Part shown: piece after piece, positions 11,120-22,384 of the stretch | Layout of the letters: each line of letters opens with the position of its first letter | How positions within the stretch are numbered: position 1 is the first letter of the stretch | NCBI GenBank assembly: GCA_964058805.1 | Contig: CAXKVV010000256.1 | Location: forward strand, 1 to 37,312 | DNA length: 37,312 bases | Direction: 5' to 3' | Source of the DNA: Schoenoplectus triqueter | Lineage: Eukaryota; Streptophyta; Magnoliopsida; Poales; Cyperaceae | Translations under genes and position numbers: made by a program | Notes under the pieces: generated by a model | What the model was told of the DNA's origin: nothing | The model's input: the letters and a program-made list of their open reading frames with translations, nothing else | Databases searched by the model: none

Positions 11120-11820
11120 TTATTGCTGGTAAAGAAAAACAAGATTAGGAGGCTTTGTGGAGGATGATCTGTCTCTGGCCTTTCCAGAAAGTTCTAGAAT
11201 GGTAACACTCTTGGTGATATCAGCAATTGGCTTTGCAGACCTCTTCGAGATAGGCGGATCATTAACCTCCTTCGATTTCGTAGCTGAGCAAAGGGGGTAC
11301 CTCAATTTCGAAGCTCGCACGGCAGAACCTCTTTGAGCGATCGATTCGGTCTGCGCTTTCATCTGTCCCGTCCACTAGCGATCAGAGAATCCCTCAAGAG
11401 TAATGGGGAATTTCGCTATTTTGTGAATCTGAGCGGCGATCAACGATCTTGATTCTTTCTTGATTGGAGAGGAAAGTCTTCATCGTGATCAGATTGCAAA
11501 ACAACGCTGGATCTCACCCCAGCCCGGACTTGCAGATTGATCGGAGTAGAACAGAAGTATGGTGACTGTTTCAAAATCTCCTTGATTTGCTTCGCATCAG
11601 TCGAGATCAGCTGCTTCGGAGTATCCCTGGGACTTGTAGCAGATCCTGAGAGAGAGACGACCACAGAGGGGACGCGGCCCTGTGCGCGCTCCTTCGGCGC
11701 GGTGCGATGTCCCGTCGCCTCACGCGGCACCGCCTGAATAGTCCGATGGTACGCCGCTGATACGACACGCCGCCACGCGGGGGAACGAGGTATAGCCGGG
11801 TCTAGGCGGAGAAGAAATAA
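11120..11820 (-). other. GC-richer interior block of the retrotransposon, unidentified
   Basis: This part is visibly richer in G and C than its surroundings. It holds minus-strand open frames of 80 codons (11120-11362) and 96 codons (11440-11730). Neither shows a zinc knuckle, protease or polymerase motif. It may be a degenerate gag leader or captured host sequence; I cannot tell which. Confidence 0.4.
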
Positions 11821-12068
11821 AGAACGAATCTCTTGGACGAGAAGAACAGATCTCGATCTTGTACAGATCTTGATCGCATAATAGAAAAAGAGAGAAGAGG
11901 AATAGAGTAGAATAGAGTAGAATAGACTAAGAATAAAGGGGATTTATACCGGAATAGCTAAGAAAAGTAGTATAATTTTTGGAATAAAACTGGAATAGAT
12001 CGAAATAGGACTGGAATAAGGTGCATAATTCCTAGAATAGACGTGAGCCTAATTCCAGCGGTTTTCTA

Positions 12069-12080
12069 GCTCTGATACCA
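12069..12080 (-). other. primer-binding site (tRNA-iMet)
   Basis: On the minus strand TGGTATCAGAGC follows the 5' LTR directly. This is the usual Copia-type complement of the initiator tRNA-Met 3' end, and it fixes the orientation of the element. Confidence 0.9.
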
Positions 12081-12296
12081 TGATAGAATGAGAGAGTGAG
12101 AGAGAAATCTTTTATTATCTTGGATTGCATTGATTACAATGTCTAAGCCTCTATTTATAGGCTAAGTAATCTTGCTACATTAAGCATCTCCCAAACTAAC
12201 CATCTCTATAATCTCCTACCTAACCCCTATACATTTGCTAATCATCTCCAACAATATACAACCTATAGTATCTCCAAACCTATACTCCTAATAACA
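12081..12296 (-). repeat. 5' LTR (minus-strand sense)
   Basis: Upstream LTR, beginning TGTTATTAGG and ending CTATCA on the minus strand, next to the primer-binding site. Confidence 0.88.
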
Positions 12297-15200
12297 TAAA
12301 TGAGAGGCCGACTGTTAGTTTCTTTTTCCAAATTATGTTATATGATATGATCGAAATTTATTGAGAAGGTAAACAAGAAAATTAATCCTCACAAGTATTG
12401 ATTTTCATTATCTAGTTCTTCATATACTCGCCATGCGATATATCTGATTATTTCAATTGATTTGACCAGCCATCTCAGTCTCTGATACAGCTGGGTGTGG
12501 GTCAGGTTTAGGATCCGACTTCATCTCTCTCGGCAACGACAGCAGCACCATCTTCCCCGTTTCTCCTTTCTTTCTTGCTTGGTTTCTTTTCTTACTCTCT
12601 TTGAAATTTCAAAGTCAATGTTTCACGGATTGCCAAAAATGAAAATATGTTAATATTGTCAAGAAATCCATTCATGAAAATTTCTTTTCAGTACAACACC
12701 AACACCAGGCAAAAGAAAAAAAAATTATGAACTGTTCGCATTTTATATTTGTCATACAATTTGATATTGAAATGTATACAAGGAATTGTTAATTCTGAAG
12801 TACCAACAGTTCAGTTGGAAGATTGTGAAGAACTGTAGAAAGCCATGGGAATCTTTCTCATCAGAGATCTTACATTCTTCCATTCTGTGTTGAGTCTGTT
12901 GACAAATCAAACAGACTAGATGTTGTGCATAAATTATCCTCTTTCTGGGCAATCAGTCAACAACTACAAGTGACTTCTGCACCGTTGATCTATCCGTGAT
13001 GCGAGAATTAATGGAAATAGATATTAAGAAGAAACAATGACTTAACTGTTGTTTGGATTTGTAATCAGTTTGTTTCGTGTTGCTTACAAATATCAACAAT
13101 TCAAACTGTCATCAATCAGACTTGAATCCAAATAGTGGCATAATTGATCAGAGAATACTTACATCGATTCAGACAGTCAATGGATTGGACTCACATCGAC
13201 TCAGACGGTAAATGTTCTGATTGAAGAACATATATTAGTTATTGGGATGTGTTACAGTGTCAGTAACTGGTACCACAAATAAACTTCGTAATTGGACCGT
13301 CATCTGTGCATGCACAAGAACTACAAAATTTGTAAAATGTCTTTTCAACAAACAGCAGAAAGCAGTTCTGTTTCAACCATATTTCTGTGATCTCTCTCAT
13401 TAAATGTATATTGCATGATTGGACACACAGACATCATAGCATAATTTTCTTAGAAAAATAGAGCACAAGAGGAGGAAGAAAATTGAGGTTGGAATGATCC
13501 AAGTTAAAAAAATTCACATCCGTTGTTGTGGACATCGGTTGTTAATTGTTTCAATGACAGATGGGACCTAACAAAAAAAAACATCTCTTATAAGCTAAAT
13601 TCGATCAGTTCAAATCAATCGAATGGTTCTAAATCAATGACAGCCAGCTGCAATGGATGAATGGATGACAGCAGTTGACGTGTTTTACAGGCTGAGGTCA
13701 TATGCTCAGGAGCCCGCTTTTGTTTTCCTGATTTCGTTTTGAACAGTTCAGTCCTCTCTGGTATGGATGAATGGATGAAGCGTTTGTAAATAAAGAAAAA
13801 TGTATGAATATATCTATCTACAAGCCCATGGGCCTAATGACCCAAAACCATTCCCTTCATACTCTTCCCCTTTTCTATCCATTTGGATGGAACAGTAGTT
13901 GAGTTCATTGACTGAGCTGTTGGGAGGTCAAAATACACGTGGGCCTGTGCAGTCAAGCGTGTAGGTGTTTAGGCTGGAGCACACCAGTGAAGAACAGATG
14001 CAGATTCAACTTGGACCAGAACACTGTATTATTTAATGATTGAATGCATTATTTATTCGTTTCGTTTATTGTCACGTGTTTGTGCTGATTATTTTCTTTA
14101 TTTTATTTCACATCTCAAAATTTAATTTGGATGTATAATCTGAAAGTTAAATTAATATTTTTATATATTATGTCGTGAATCAAATAGAATTGTTTCAGAA
14201 GTAGTGAGTTGTCAGTTTATTACTATTTTTTTCCTATTTATGTTGTCGGTGTCAAATTTGTCATAAATCATTTATTAGTCTTGAAAAATAAGAAGATTTG
14301 ACTTCCATCTTTTTAGGAAAAAAAAAGAAGATAATTCTTAGAATATAATCATAAAACCATAAAGAAGAACAAAAACAACTCTTATTTAGAGTAGAACTAG
14401 AGAACTTGTAGAATGGAAGTTGTTTTTTGATTTCATAAATTTATCATAATTTGGCATGCATTTACGGATTTTATTAATTTATTTCTGTTTTTCTCTTTTC
14501 ACGTTCTCTTATTTGCCGATGTAAATAATCCCTAAAATATCTTTCAATTTTTTTTTTATTCGATGAAATGTTGGTAGGTTATTGCTAACCATTAAAAAAA
14601 TACTTATCGATAAGTTACTAACAGATAATGTAATTAATTTATTAAAAATGAAACTATTATCTCTGTAAAATGAAAAAGGAATCAGGGAATATATCTGTGA
14701 AATTTTCACTGTGAACTGGGACTTTGGGGGGAAGAGTTTGCAATCTACAACAAATTTGAAATTGACATGATCACATGATATAGAGACAGATCTAAGGCCT
14801 ACCACCTCACGATTTACATAAATGTGCAAAAAAATTATGAACATTAATTATATTTGTATAAAAATGATTGATTGTCTTCACTTATAATATATTTCAATTA
14901 TTCAATATTTTAAATTTCGCCAACTCAACCTCCTACTCCGTCCAGTGTTTATTGGAAGCAAATTCTCTGTTACTAAATCCTTATTGTTCTGTTGATTCCC
15001 AACTAATATACAAGAATTTGTTGTTTATCTTGTCAACGCAGTGACGTAACTTTCACCAAAAACATGAAGGAATTGAAATTATTAAATACAGACCGTGTAT
15101 ACTATATCTTAATTTTGAAAGGATATTGGACTGATAAAATTATACAATAATTAGAATAAAAATATCTAAAATATTGATATATTATTTTTCAAAATTTCTA

Positions 15201-15429
15201 GATGCTGTGTCAATGATTCATTGATTCACAAGTAGTGTTTAAGGTAATTTGAAGTAGGAGTTGATGCGAACACTTTCACATCAGCAAAGGAACTAGAGAA
15301 CGTGTGTCTATTTTATTGTGTCATTTATTGAGCGATATGTTTTGTTTGTGTTGTCTCATTTCTATATGTTTATTAAGGGATTAATGCTAACAGATCTATG
15401 TCATAGATTTTCCCCCCTGGCTCCTTCCT
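12297..15429. other. AT-rich intergenic DNA
   Basis: No gene is supported. Open frames here (66 codons at 12752-12952 minus, 111 codons at 14509-14844 minus) show no domain or family resemblance. The 16-mer ATGGATGAATGGATGA occurs near 13654 and near 13762. Much of the rest is AT-rich with short homopolymers. Confidence 0.5.
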
Positions 15430-15525
15430 CCTTGCATTTCCTTCAGATAAATTGTCTTTTTTTGATGCGCAGAAAATAACAAGTCATCTGCAAGAAAAAC
15501 GTGTTTTGTTGACTAATCTTCATTT
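15430..15525 (-). pseudogene. degraded LINE reverse transcriptase fragment
   Basis: The minus strand reads LADDLLFSAH around 15465-15494. This matches the catalytic F/L-ADD block of plant LINE reverse transcriptases, usually seen as ISHLFFADDLL. Upstream in the same sense the bases for Ile-Ser are separated from His-Val-Phe-Leu by about 8 extra nucleotides, a frameshift. No other polymerase block is clear, so this is a small relic. Confidence 0.5.
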
Positions 15526-16036
15526 ATCCCTTTTTCAATAGTTCTTACCGCCTTTTGGTTGCCCTGAACAACCAGGATTGTCAATTGTGACAACTACATT
15601 AATTCTATTTTTTTTTACTGATGTATTATCAACATTTTTACCAATGATGAATAAACTAATTATAGCTAAATAAATAAATTAGTATTAAATAAAAAAAAAG
15701 ATGAGTGTTCCTTATACGAACACTTGTTTTTTGTAGGTCTTGTTTAAGACGATAATAAATTAGTGATAAATAGAGAATAAAGTTATTATCCTGAAGAAAT
15801 GATGATAATTCTGTTCATTAATTATCCTCTTCCCGGAAAAAGAAACTAAACAAATATCTTATCTTGGAATCTCACCTCCGCTTGAACATCAGAGACACAT
15901 TATGATGTAAAAACATCTAATTAAGTTTTCAGTATTTAAAATTTTTTAAATTTCCTGCCCTCACACGGTAGTTTGGTGGTACAATGTTCATGCCAAATGT
16001 AGAAATTTCCCTCTGAAATGACATAATATTTGGTCA

Positions 16037-16362
16037 ATAATAATTATAAAAATCATATTATTAATAATAAGAGTGATAAAAGCAAAATTTTAAATCTACG
16101 AATGGGCGTCTTTACTGAAAAACACCACTGTCAGTGACGACTTTGTGTAAACGCGCCACTGGCAGTGGCGCGTTTGCTTAAAAATGGATTTTTGATCACT
16201 ATAAATACACGCGTAAGTATCTATCTACGCGACTGCTATTTATAGGAGACAAAAGCGCCACTCCCAGTGCCGCGTTTCAGTAAAGACGCATTGTCATTCA
16301 TAGATTTAAAATTTTGCTTTTATCAATCTTATTATTAATAATATTATTTTTATAATTATTAT
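16037..16362. mobile_element. MITE with about 85-bp terminal inverted repeats
   Basis: The left arm starts at ATAATAATTAT and runs through GATAAAAGCAAAATTTTAAA to CGTCTTTACTGAAA. The right arm is its near-perfect complement ending at 16362. Three internal copies of a CACTG-n-CAGTG-type hairpin occur (near 16124, 16149-16175 and 16255). The middle one is a perfect 27-nt palindrome. No coding potential and no clear target duplication. Superfamily unknown; the sub-terminal hairpins recall CACTA elements but the ends do not. Confidence 0.8.
16149..16175. repeat. perfect 27-nt palindrome inside the MITE
   Basis: Arms AAACGCGCCACTG and CAGTGGCGCGTTT flank a single G. The GC-rich hairpin stands out in very AT-rich sequence. 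Confidence 0.9.
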
Positions 16363-16663
16363 ATATAAAAAAATATGATAGGGCTTTGCACAAATACCTT
16401 ATATCTAACCCATGATTAATTAGCGCACACGCATTCTACATTATTAGGTGCTATACACTTCCATCTCTGCAACAATGCTCAGCAGAATGCACATGGCAAA
16501 GGGTGTAGATACATTTCCACTTAGTTTGGATCTAATTCTCGTTTTATTACCCAATGTTACGATCAATTATTTTATGCAATACATAGTACGCAAACTGCAC
16601 ATGTGCCCTATGGTCTATATCCAATTAATTGATCGATCGGAAACTAAAGATAGGTTTCGTACG

Positions 16664-17076
16664 AAGGGGTGTGAATGGATCGGATCGGATTGGGTCATAT
16701 AATTTTATTATTATTTTTAATTGAATCCGATTCAATTAATTTTAAATTAAAAAAATCTTTATTTATGTTCGACCCGATTCATATAAAATAATTAAATATT
16801 TATTAATTATTTTTATATAATTTTAAGTAATAATATATTAATTAATTTATAATTAATCTTAATTAGTGTATAATTAGTGTGTATTTAAGCTTTAATTAGT
16901 ACTAAATCACAAAATTACTTCAAAAAACATAATTATTCAGGTCGGGTTGACCCGAACTTGATCCAACCCGATTCGGATAAAAAAAAATTAAACTCATATC
17001 CGATCTATTTATTTTCGGATCATATCGGATCGAATCGGGTTAACCCGTCGGATCGGGTCAATAATTGACACCCCTA
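16664..17076. mobile_element. hAT-like non-autonomous element, family A copy 1
   Basis: Ends are AGGGGTGTGAAT on the left and, reverse-complemented, TAGGGGTGTCAAT on the right, a terminal type common among plant hAT elements. Sub-terminal arrays of GGATCGG/GGGTC words flank an AT-rich core. An inverted copy is at 24542-24920 and a same-sense copy at about 35340-35743. No clear 8-bp duplication (TTCGTACG against GCTGTGAT). Confidence 0.6.
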
Positions 17077-18201
17077 GCTGTGATCAATTTGGAATTGGAT
17101 CTACCATATTTAAACATAAATCCGTATTTTTCTTTAGATTGTTTATTTAAATATTTAAAATAAAAAAATATATATTTACAATGATGAATATGTACAATTT
17201 TATACCATAAAAATATAAATTAAGATCACGTCTAATTTAACAAACATGATAAAATATTGAACTTTTATAAAATTAATGTGATCTAATTATCATATACAAA
17301 TATTTTAATAAACAATTCAATTATAATTAATTTCTTTACAAGAATTAGTAAAATAGAAAGTGGTTATAATAAATGAAATTAGTCAACTAGAATACAGTTA
17401 TTATCATTATTATTAAAATTAAATTATTATCATATATATTTTACTATGAAAGAAGTTAAAAAAATTATGGAAGTCGTAACAGACTCGGATTGGATTACAT
17501 AAAATCCAAATGCGAATTCAAAATAAAAAGGATTACTTTGTAAAATTTCATGCATAGATCTAATAAACTCTAATTATTTTTTTAGATCAACTTATATCTA
17601 CTCGTCTTTAATTATTTTTTAGATCAATATACGAATCAACTCATTTTTTTAGTTTATTTTTAGATCAACGTACGAATCAACTCATGTGAATTCGGATTGA
17701 ATTTTGAATTATGGATCCATTAACAGCACTACTGTCACGGACTTGGCCGCTAGGCTGCTGGTGGCCTAACTAGAAGTTGAAAACACTGATTCCTTCTCTT
17801 ACTAAATGATAATAAACGACAGAGACAGCAGCATTCCCATTTCCTAATTCCGTGTTAATTAATTAAGAAGGGAGATCGTAAATTCAAATAGAAATATTGA
17901 ACCATCAAACGTAACTTGCTGATGCTTGCTTGCTTGTTTGTTTCTGGTTATGATTCAACAAAGGCATCATCAAACCAAACCCGCTGCAGGGAAAAGATTT
18001 AATCAGTCTAGATCGAGCTTTTTGTGGTTGGTAGTAACAGAGCACGATTGAAGAAATTTACACTCATTCATACAAAGAAAAAATTCACATGGAAAATTAT
18101 TTATATAAAAAACATTTTTCGAGTTCCAATTGTATCATGGTCATCATACAAGGAAAAATTAAGTAAATTTACATAATTTCGTTTTCTTTTCCCTGCTAAT
18201 T
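17077..18201. other. AT-rich region downstream of the arogenate dehydratase gene
   Basis: No gene is supported. About 17570-17690 contains two to three degenerate direct repeats of roughly 46 bp sharing TTTTTAGATCAAC and ACGAATCAACTCAT. The last few hundred bases presumably include the 3' UTR of the minus-strand dehydratase gene. Confidence 0.5.
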
Positions 18202-19479
18202 TTATGATGAACTATCTGATGGAGAGGCAGCGTTGGAAGAAGAAGAAGAAGAAGACGATGACGACGACCAAGGAGTCATGTCCATGGGGTAGCTGCCTAA
18301 TACGCGCAAAAAGGACGTGTATTCCTGCACCTCTGCGAGAGCATTTTGCGCTCTCGCCTCGGCAAGAGATGCCTGAAAATCAATGTAGAACATGTACTCA
18401 AAGTGCTTGGCAGTACCAGCATCAGCATCATCCACTAGCCGTATCGGCTGGCTACGGTGAGGCCTGCTCTCGATTTTTGTCAGGCTAATGTCCCGGAATG
18501 CAAAAGCAGCAAGCACCTTGAACAGAACAGATGTGCCTTCACCGTTATGAGCGAACACTATGCTTGTTTTGAATGGACGATCGGTGCGCGGCACCACTGG
18601 CTCCCTGGCCAACATGACGAACCGGGTTACATTTCCAGAGTCATCTTGGATCCCATCTGCCAACACCTGAAGCCCGTATAGCTCGGCTGCCCGCGAGGAA
18701 GCAATAGCTGCAGTGTCACGTAGGCCGTTGGCTGCCACGTACTCAGCCGCTCCTGCTGTGTCATCAAAGGCCTCACGAGCAACATTCAGACCGAGGGATG
18801 TAAGTGTGTGCTCACACTGTGCAAGTGCTTGCGGGTGGCTGATTACACGTGTCAGACACTCCTTGCGGACACCTGGGAGAGCAAGGAGGCAGTGGTGAAC
18901 TGGGAGCTGTACCTCTCCAACTATGTGAAGCCGGTGGCGGAGAAGCAGGTCATAATTCCTATGGATACTGCCACCCAGAGAGTTCTCCACGGGAAGCACT
19001 GCACGGTCGGAAATCCATAATTCAACAGCCTGAAAGGCCACCTCAAACTGATCACACGGGATGGCGTCACATTTTGGGTACGCCTTGCCAGCTGCTGCTT
19101 CACTGTAAGCACCCGGTACCCCCTGGTACGCTACACGCAACTCCGATCCATGCATCGGAGCCGGGGAAAGGTCTGAGATGCTCAGTGGCCGGGGTAACTC
19201 TGGGACATGCACAATGTCTAGAGATGCTGAAGAATCGTGACCGTTGATCAATAGGGTCTTGGTTTCCTCACTGCTGCTACTGGTGGAGGAATTGTACGGT
19301 ACTAGACTGGCAGCTTTGCTGTTGATGATTGCACACATGCTCTGCCAATCGGATCGGCTTGAACCCAGCGAGTTAGGGAAATAGACTGAAGCTGCTTTGC
19401 CAGTGGCGGCTGAGCACCTCACAGCTGGGACTCTATGCAATTTGTTGCTGGTGACAAGGGATTGCATTGTGGCTTCCAT
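18202..19479 (-). CDS. ADT: arogenate/prephenate dehydratase, plastidic, intronless
   Basis: A single 425-codon exon encodes a complete plant arogenate dehydratase, which converts arogenate (or prephenate) to phenylalanine (or phenylpyruvate) in the plastid stroma. The Ser/Ala-rich N-terminus (about 1-100) fits a transit peptide. The dehydratase domain (about 113-292) has [33 protein letters not shown] and the catalytic-site Thr-Arg-Phe (285-287). The C-terminal ACT domain (about 304-395) has the Phe-binding ESRP motif (337-340). A run of 11 Ser (405-415) and a Ser-rich tail end the protein. Intronless structure and sequence resemble the Arabidopsis ADT3/4/5 group. The start was chosen because it is the first ATG downstream of the TATA box on this strand. 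Confidence 0.95.
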   Translation of the reverse strand: MEATMQSLVTSNKLHRVPAVRCSAATGKAASVYFPNSLGSSRSDWQSMCAIINSKAASLVPYNSSTSSSSEETKTLLINGHDSSASLDIVHVPELPRPLSISDLSPAPMHGSELRVAYQGVPGAYSEAAAGKAYPKCDAIPCDQFEVAFQAVELWISDRAVLPVENSLGGSIHRNYDLLLRHRLHIVGEVQLPVHHCLLALPGVRKECLTRVISHPQALAQCEHTLTSLGLNVAREAFDDTAGAAEYVAANGLRDTAAIASSRAAELYGLQVLADGIQDDSGNVTRFVMLAREPVVPRTDRPFKTSIVFAHNGEGTSVLFKVLAAFAFRDISLTKIESRPHRSQPIRLVDDADAGTAKHFEYMFYIDFQASLAEARAQNALAEVQEYTSFLRVLGSYPMDMTPWSSSSSSSSSSSNAASPSDSSS

Positions 19480-19690
19480 GACTTCTCTGTTCTTCAGTTC
19501 CTCAACTTCCTCTCACCTCTTTGCTTCCTTCTCCAAAAATTGAAGGATGATAGATGCCAATTTAACTAAAACTTCCCCTTGGATTGTATAATTGGTATAA
19601 AATTTGGTTGCTTTCTTTCTGTTTCTAAGCTTTTGGTAATTTGGAAAAACGTAGATCCCAAAAGCTGAGTGCACAAATGCAGGAGATGGG

Positions 19691-19699
19691 TTTTATATA
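19691..19699 (-). promoter_or_regulatory. TATA box of the arogenate dehydratase gene
   Basis: On the minus strand TATATAAAA lies about 212 bp upstream of the start codon, predicting a leader near 180 nt. No ATG precedes the main start in that leader. Confidence 0.7.
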
Positions 19700-19716
19700 C
19701 GATGGGGGAATTGGGG

Positions 19717-19738
19717 GTTTGGTTGGTACTTGGTAGGT
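19717..19738 (-). promoter_or_regulatory. AC-element (MYB-binding) cluster
   Basis: On the minus strand, reading towards the TATA box, come ACCTACC (AC-I, 19732-19738), ACCAACC (AC-II, 19721-19727) and the overlapping ACCAAAC (19717-19723). These are R2R3-MYB sites typical of lignin and phenylpropanoid genes. They end 17 bp upstream of the TATA box. A further ACCTACC is at 19884-19890 in the other orientation. Confidence 0.7.
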
Positions 19739-19739
19739 G

Positions 19740-20322
19740 TGTCATGTGTGGAGAGAAAGGAAGGAGAAGGGAAGGGGAAAGAACTTCGCACATGTTTTGT
19801 AATTTTGGATTTTTTTTTCCTTTTACTTTTTAGTAGAGGGGTTGGTCGGGTCAAAACTCACAAAATCTGAGAATTCAGCACCCACCTACCATCTTGGACC
19901 CGCCATTTCAAACCTACTGTCACAGACTCACAATACCTTCCCCTTTCCAAAACCTTTACCATGACGCTTCCTTTTTATTTAAAGAAAAAAAAAAGGAAGA
20001 AATAAGAAAATGTGTCTTTTTGTATAAATTTATATTAGACTGTCGAAACAACTCAGAATTTCTTCGATGTAGATCAGCTGAAGCGTCACCGCATGTGGAA
20101 GAGTGTTTGGACCATCCGATCACATCATGGCTGCACATTGTGACAACATCGGACGGCTTTTATCTATCGTATGTCGGTATGTGGCTGATACAGGATCTGG
20201 CATTCTACTACTCCTGCACCAACCACACAGCACAAGCACTTTGAACAATGTTTTTACGTCTCTTGTTAGGTTATTTATCATAGTGCCTCAACACTGTTCC
20301 TCATTTCACTTATTTAAACTGA
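19740..20322 (-). promoter_or_regulatory. upstream promoter region of the arogenate dehydratase gene
   Basis: No coding sequence is supported; open frames across 19894-20384 lack recognisable features. The distal AC-I motif at 19884-19890 is the only regulatory match I would name. The region is cut off by a transposon insertion at 20323. Confidence 0.4.
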
Positions 20323-20331
20323 CACACGGGC

Positions 20332-20972
20332 ACAGGTGGAGCTTCTTTAGGGCCGAGGGGGCCATGCTTCCCCCTTTCAATTAGAAAATTTTAATTGTGC
20401 TATGTATTTTGTCACGTAAATGTTGGTTAAACACTTAATTGGCCCCCTCTTCTAATAATAATTGGATTATATGTGATATGAAAATTTCTTTAAGTTGTCA
20501 ATTAAAGAGTAGTGCCATTATTTTCTTGACATGATCGTTCTACTTAATTGCAATAGTTACACCTTAATTTAATTATATAATAAATATGAATCAAAAGAAC
20601 AATTGATAAATAATGTTTTTTGATTTTTTTTCTCTTTTCATCTTTTTTTTTGTAAATATCAAAGTGTACTTATAGTAAACCTCAATTCTTTTTTATCGTT
20701 GTTCATTTTTCTTGATTTTCATAGTAAAATATTTTTTGTTTCAAATAAAAATATGTTTAAGTTCCATTTATTTTTAAAAGAGAAAAAATGATTCTATGTA
20801 ACTATTTTATATAAAATTTTCATCATATTGATTGAATTAATATTAAAATAATCGTGCCGTACTATTAGTACAATTTATGAAAAAAATTAGTACTAAATTT
20901 TGTAAAATAAATAATATTTTATTATATAAAATAACTGACCCCTTCTAAGATTTGTGTCAAGCTCTGCTACTG
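20332..20972. mobile_element. Mutator-like non-autonomous element with 9-bp target duplication
   Basis: The identical 9-mer CACACGGGC flanks the element at 20323-20331 and 20973-20981. The ends are related inverted repeats (left CAGGTGGAGCTT; right, reverse-complemented, CAGTAGCAGAGCTT). A 9-bp duplication is typical of the Mutator superfamily. The 641-bp interior is AT-rich and non-coding. A small relative sits in CTR1 intron 3. Confidence 0.75.
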
Positions 20973-21109
20973 CACACGGGCCTCACACGCTGTAACTTTT
21001 TAGGGACCTATTTTTTAAGTTACGGTGGAGTTGGGTGGGAAGTGATTGGAGACATTTGATATTTTTTCTATTTATCATTATTTGATACCGAGGGAGAAAT
21101 TAGGCTGCA

Positions 21110-21610
21110 AAAGAGTCGATTCAAATTAAACTCAAATTAAATCGGTCTGAGACAAATCAAATTCAAACTAAAATCAAATAAAATAGAAATTAAATTGAGC
21201 TTAGTTCAAATTCGTGTTGATATTGAGCTTCAAATAAGCTTAATTATTATAATTTTATATTCATTTTTATATATATTCATAAATAACTTAAACTAAAATG
21301 AATAATATTTTATTAATTTTGTAATGAAATTTGAAAAGAACTAATATTTTCATATTATCATACATAATTATAGCATAAATAAATATAATTTTCTAATATT
21401 TTGGATTATATTAATTAATTTATCAATATATTACTAATTTCATAAATAAAATAAATTAAGAATAATAATATCAAGTTATTTATGAGTTGAGCAGAATTGA
21501 TCATTGAAAAAATAATGAACTCGAGCTGAGCTAATAAAAAAAATCAAATTGAACTCGAGTTGAACTGTTAAAAAATCAAGCCGAATTCGAACGAGTCACG
21601 AGTTTCGAAC
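21110..21610. repeat. probable hAT-like repeat built of AACTCGAG/GAGCT words
   Basis: Both edges carry arrays of short words such as ATTGAGCTTAG, GAACTCGAG, GAGCTGAGC and AACGAGTCACGAG around an AT-rich core. The layout matches the other word-array elements in this window. Exact ends and target duplication could not be set. Confidence 0.4.
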
Positions 21611-21913
21611 TTTTCTTAGGAGAACGAAGGCAGGAAGAATTGAGGGTAGAACAGCAGAGGTCTGGGCCCTTATAAAATCAAAATTTGTACAAAAAATAAA
21701 AAATGATAGTGTATGTTTGAGATATTTTATCTACTCAGCCCCTAATATTTTTTCCTAATTTCTATTATAACACTCAGCAAGCCCAAATTGAAACACTAGT
21801 TGCACCCCTGACGGAAGCGTCACAAATAAATTTAAGCAGAATTTCTTAATGATATTTCAGCTACTTCTCATAAATTTCTTGTTAATTATGACCTAATGGT
21901 ATTATTATTATTA

Positions 21914-22384
21914 TCTATACTATTATATAAAGCATCTAAGAATTGAAGAGTCCATTTTTTGTCATGGTAAATTTTTATTATACCCATTTTATCTCTCAAT
22001 TAGACGGATAATATTTATTGTTGGTTGATCGAACGTATGTGATCGCGTCCATTGATCCCCTCTTTCTCTCCATTTCTTTCCCTTATATACTATTATTTCT
22101 ATAATTTTTATTTTTATATTTAGAAACCTTGTGCATATTTGGTAAGAAATTAATGGTGATAATATATGTTAGAATAATTTACTTTTCTTGCCATAAAAAT
22201 CATGAATCATTAACTCATATTGTGCAAAAATCTCATCCAAGATTAAATATAGTCTTTATTATATGTTTTCTCTATAATTTGGTGAATTTATAATTTAATG
22301 TTTGATAAATGTGATTTTTTTTATTTTATAATATTTTAATGTTTAAATAAAAAATTCTGCTGCAACGCGCGGGTATATAGCTAG
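21914..22384 (+). mobile_element. short non-autonomous Helitron
   Basis: It begins TCTATACTATTATATAAAG and ends GCGCGGGTATATAGCTAG. It is inserted between A (21913) and T (22385), the Helitron target rule. Just before the CTAG end, CTGCTGCAACGCGCGG can fold into a small imperfect hairpin with loop AAC. No terminal inverted repeats, target duplication or Rep/helicase coding are present, as expected for a non-autonomous copy of 471 bp. Confidence 0.85.

Larger units (their letters stand above)
10140..12296 (-). mobile_element. non-autonomous LTR retrotransposon (Copia-type priming), minus strand
   Basis: Two direct repeats of 215 and 216 bp (10140-10354 and 12081-12296) differ at five substitutions and one indel. 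Read on the minus strand, they begin TG and end CA. The primer-binding site TGGTATCAGAGC (12069-12080), complementary to initiator tRNA-Met, abuts the 12081 LTR; a polypurine tract GCGGGGGG (10355-10362) abuts the other. Each LTR carries TATAAATAG followed by AATAAA on the minus strand, a plausible promoter and poly(A) signal. The 1.7-kb interior contains no recognisable gag, protease, integrase or reverse transcriptase. It would need enzymes from an autonomous relative. No matching 5-bp target duplication is visible (CAAGC against TAAAT). Confidence 0.9.

Noticed and set aside
10651..11730. Minus-strand frames inside the LTR retrotransposon considered as gag
   Set aside because: No CCHC zinc knuckle, capsid-like pattern, protease or polymerase motif could be seen and the frames are short and disjointed.
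14890..14960. CTCCTACTCCGTCCAG-like sequence resembling the edge of a Stowaway-type MITE
   Set aside because: No matching inverted partner or TA duplication was found nearby.
18204..19247. Several plus-strand frames opposite the arogenate dehydratase gene
   Set aside because: They are antisense shadows of a fully conserved 425-codon gene and contain no recognisable features.
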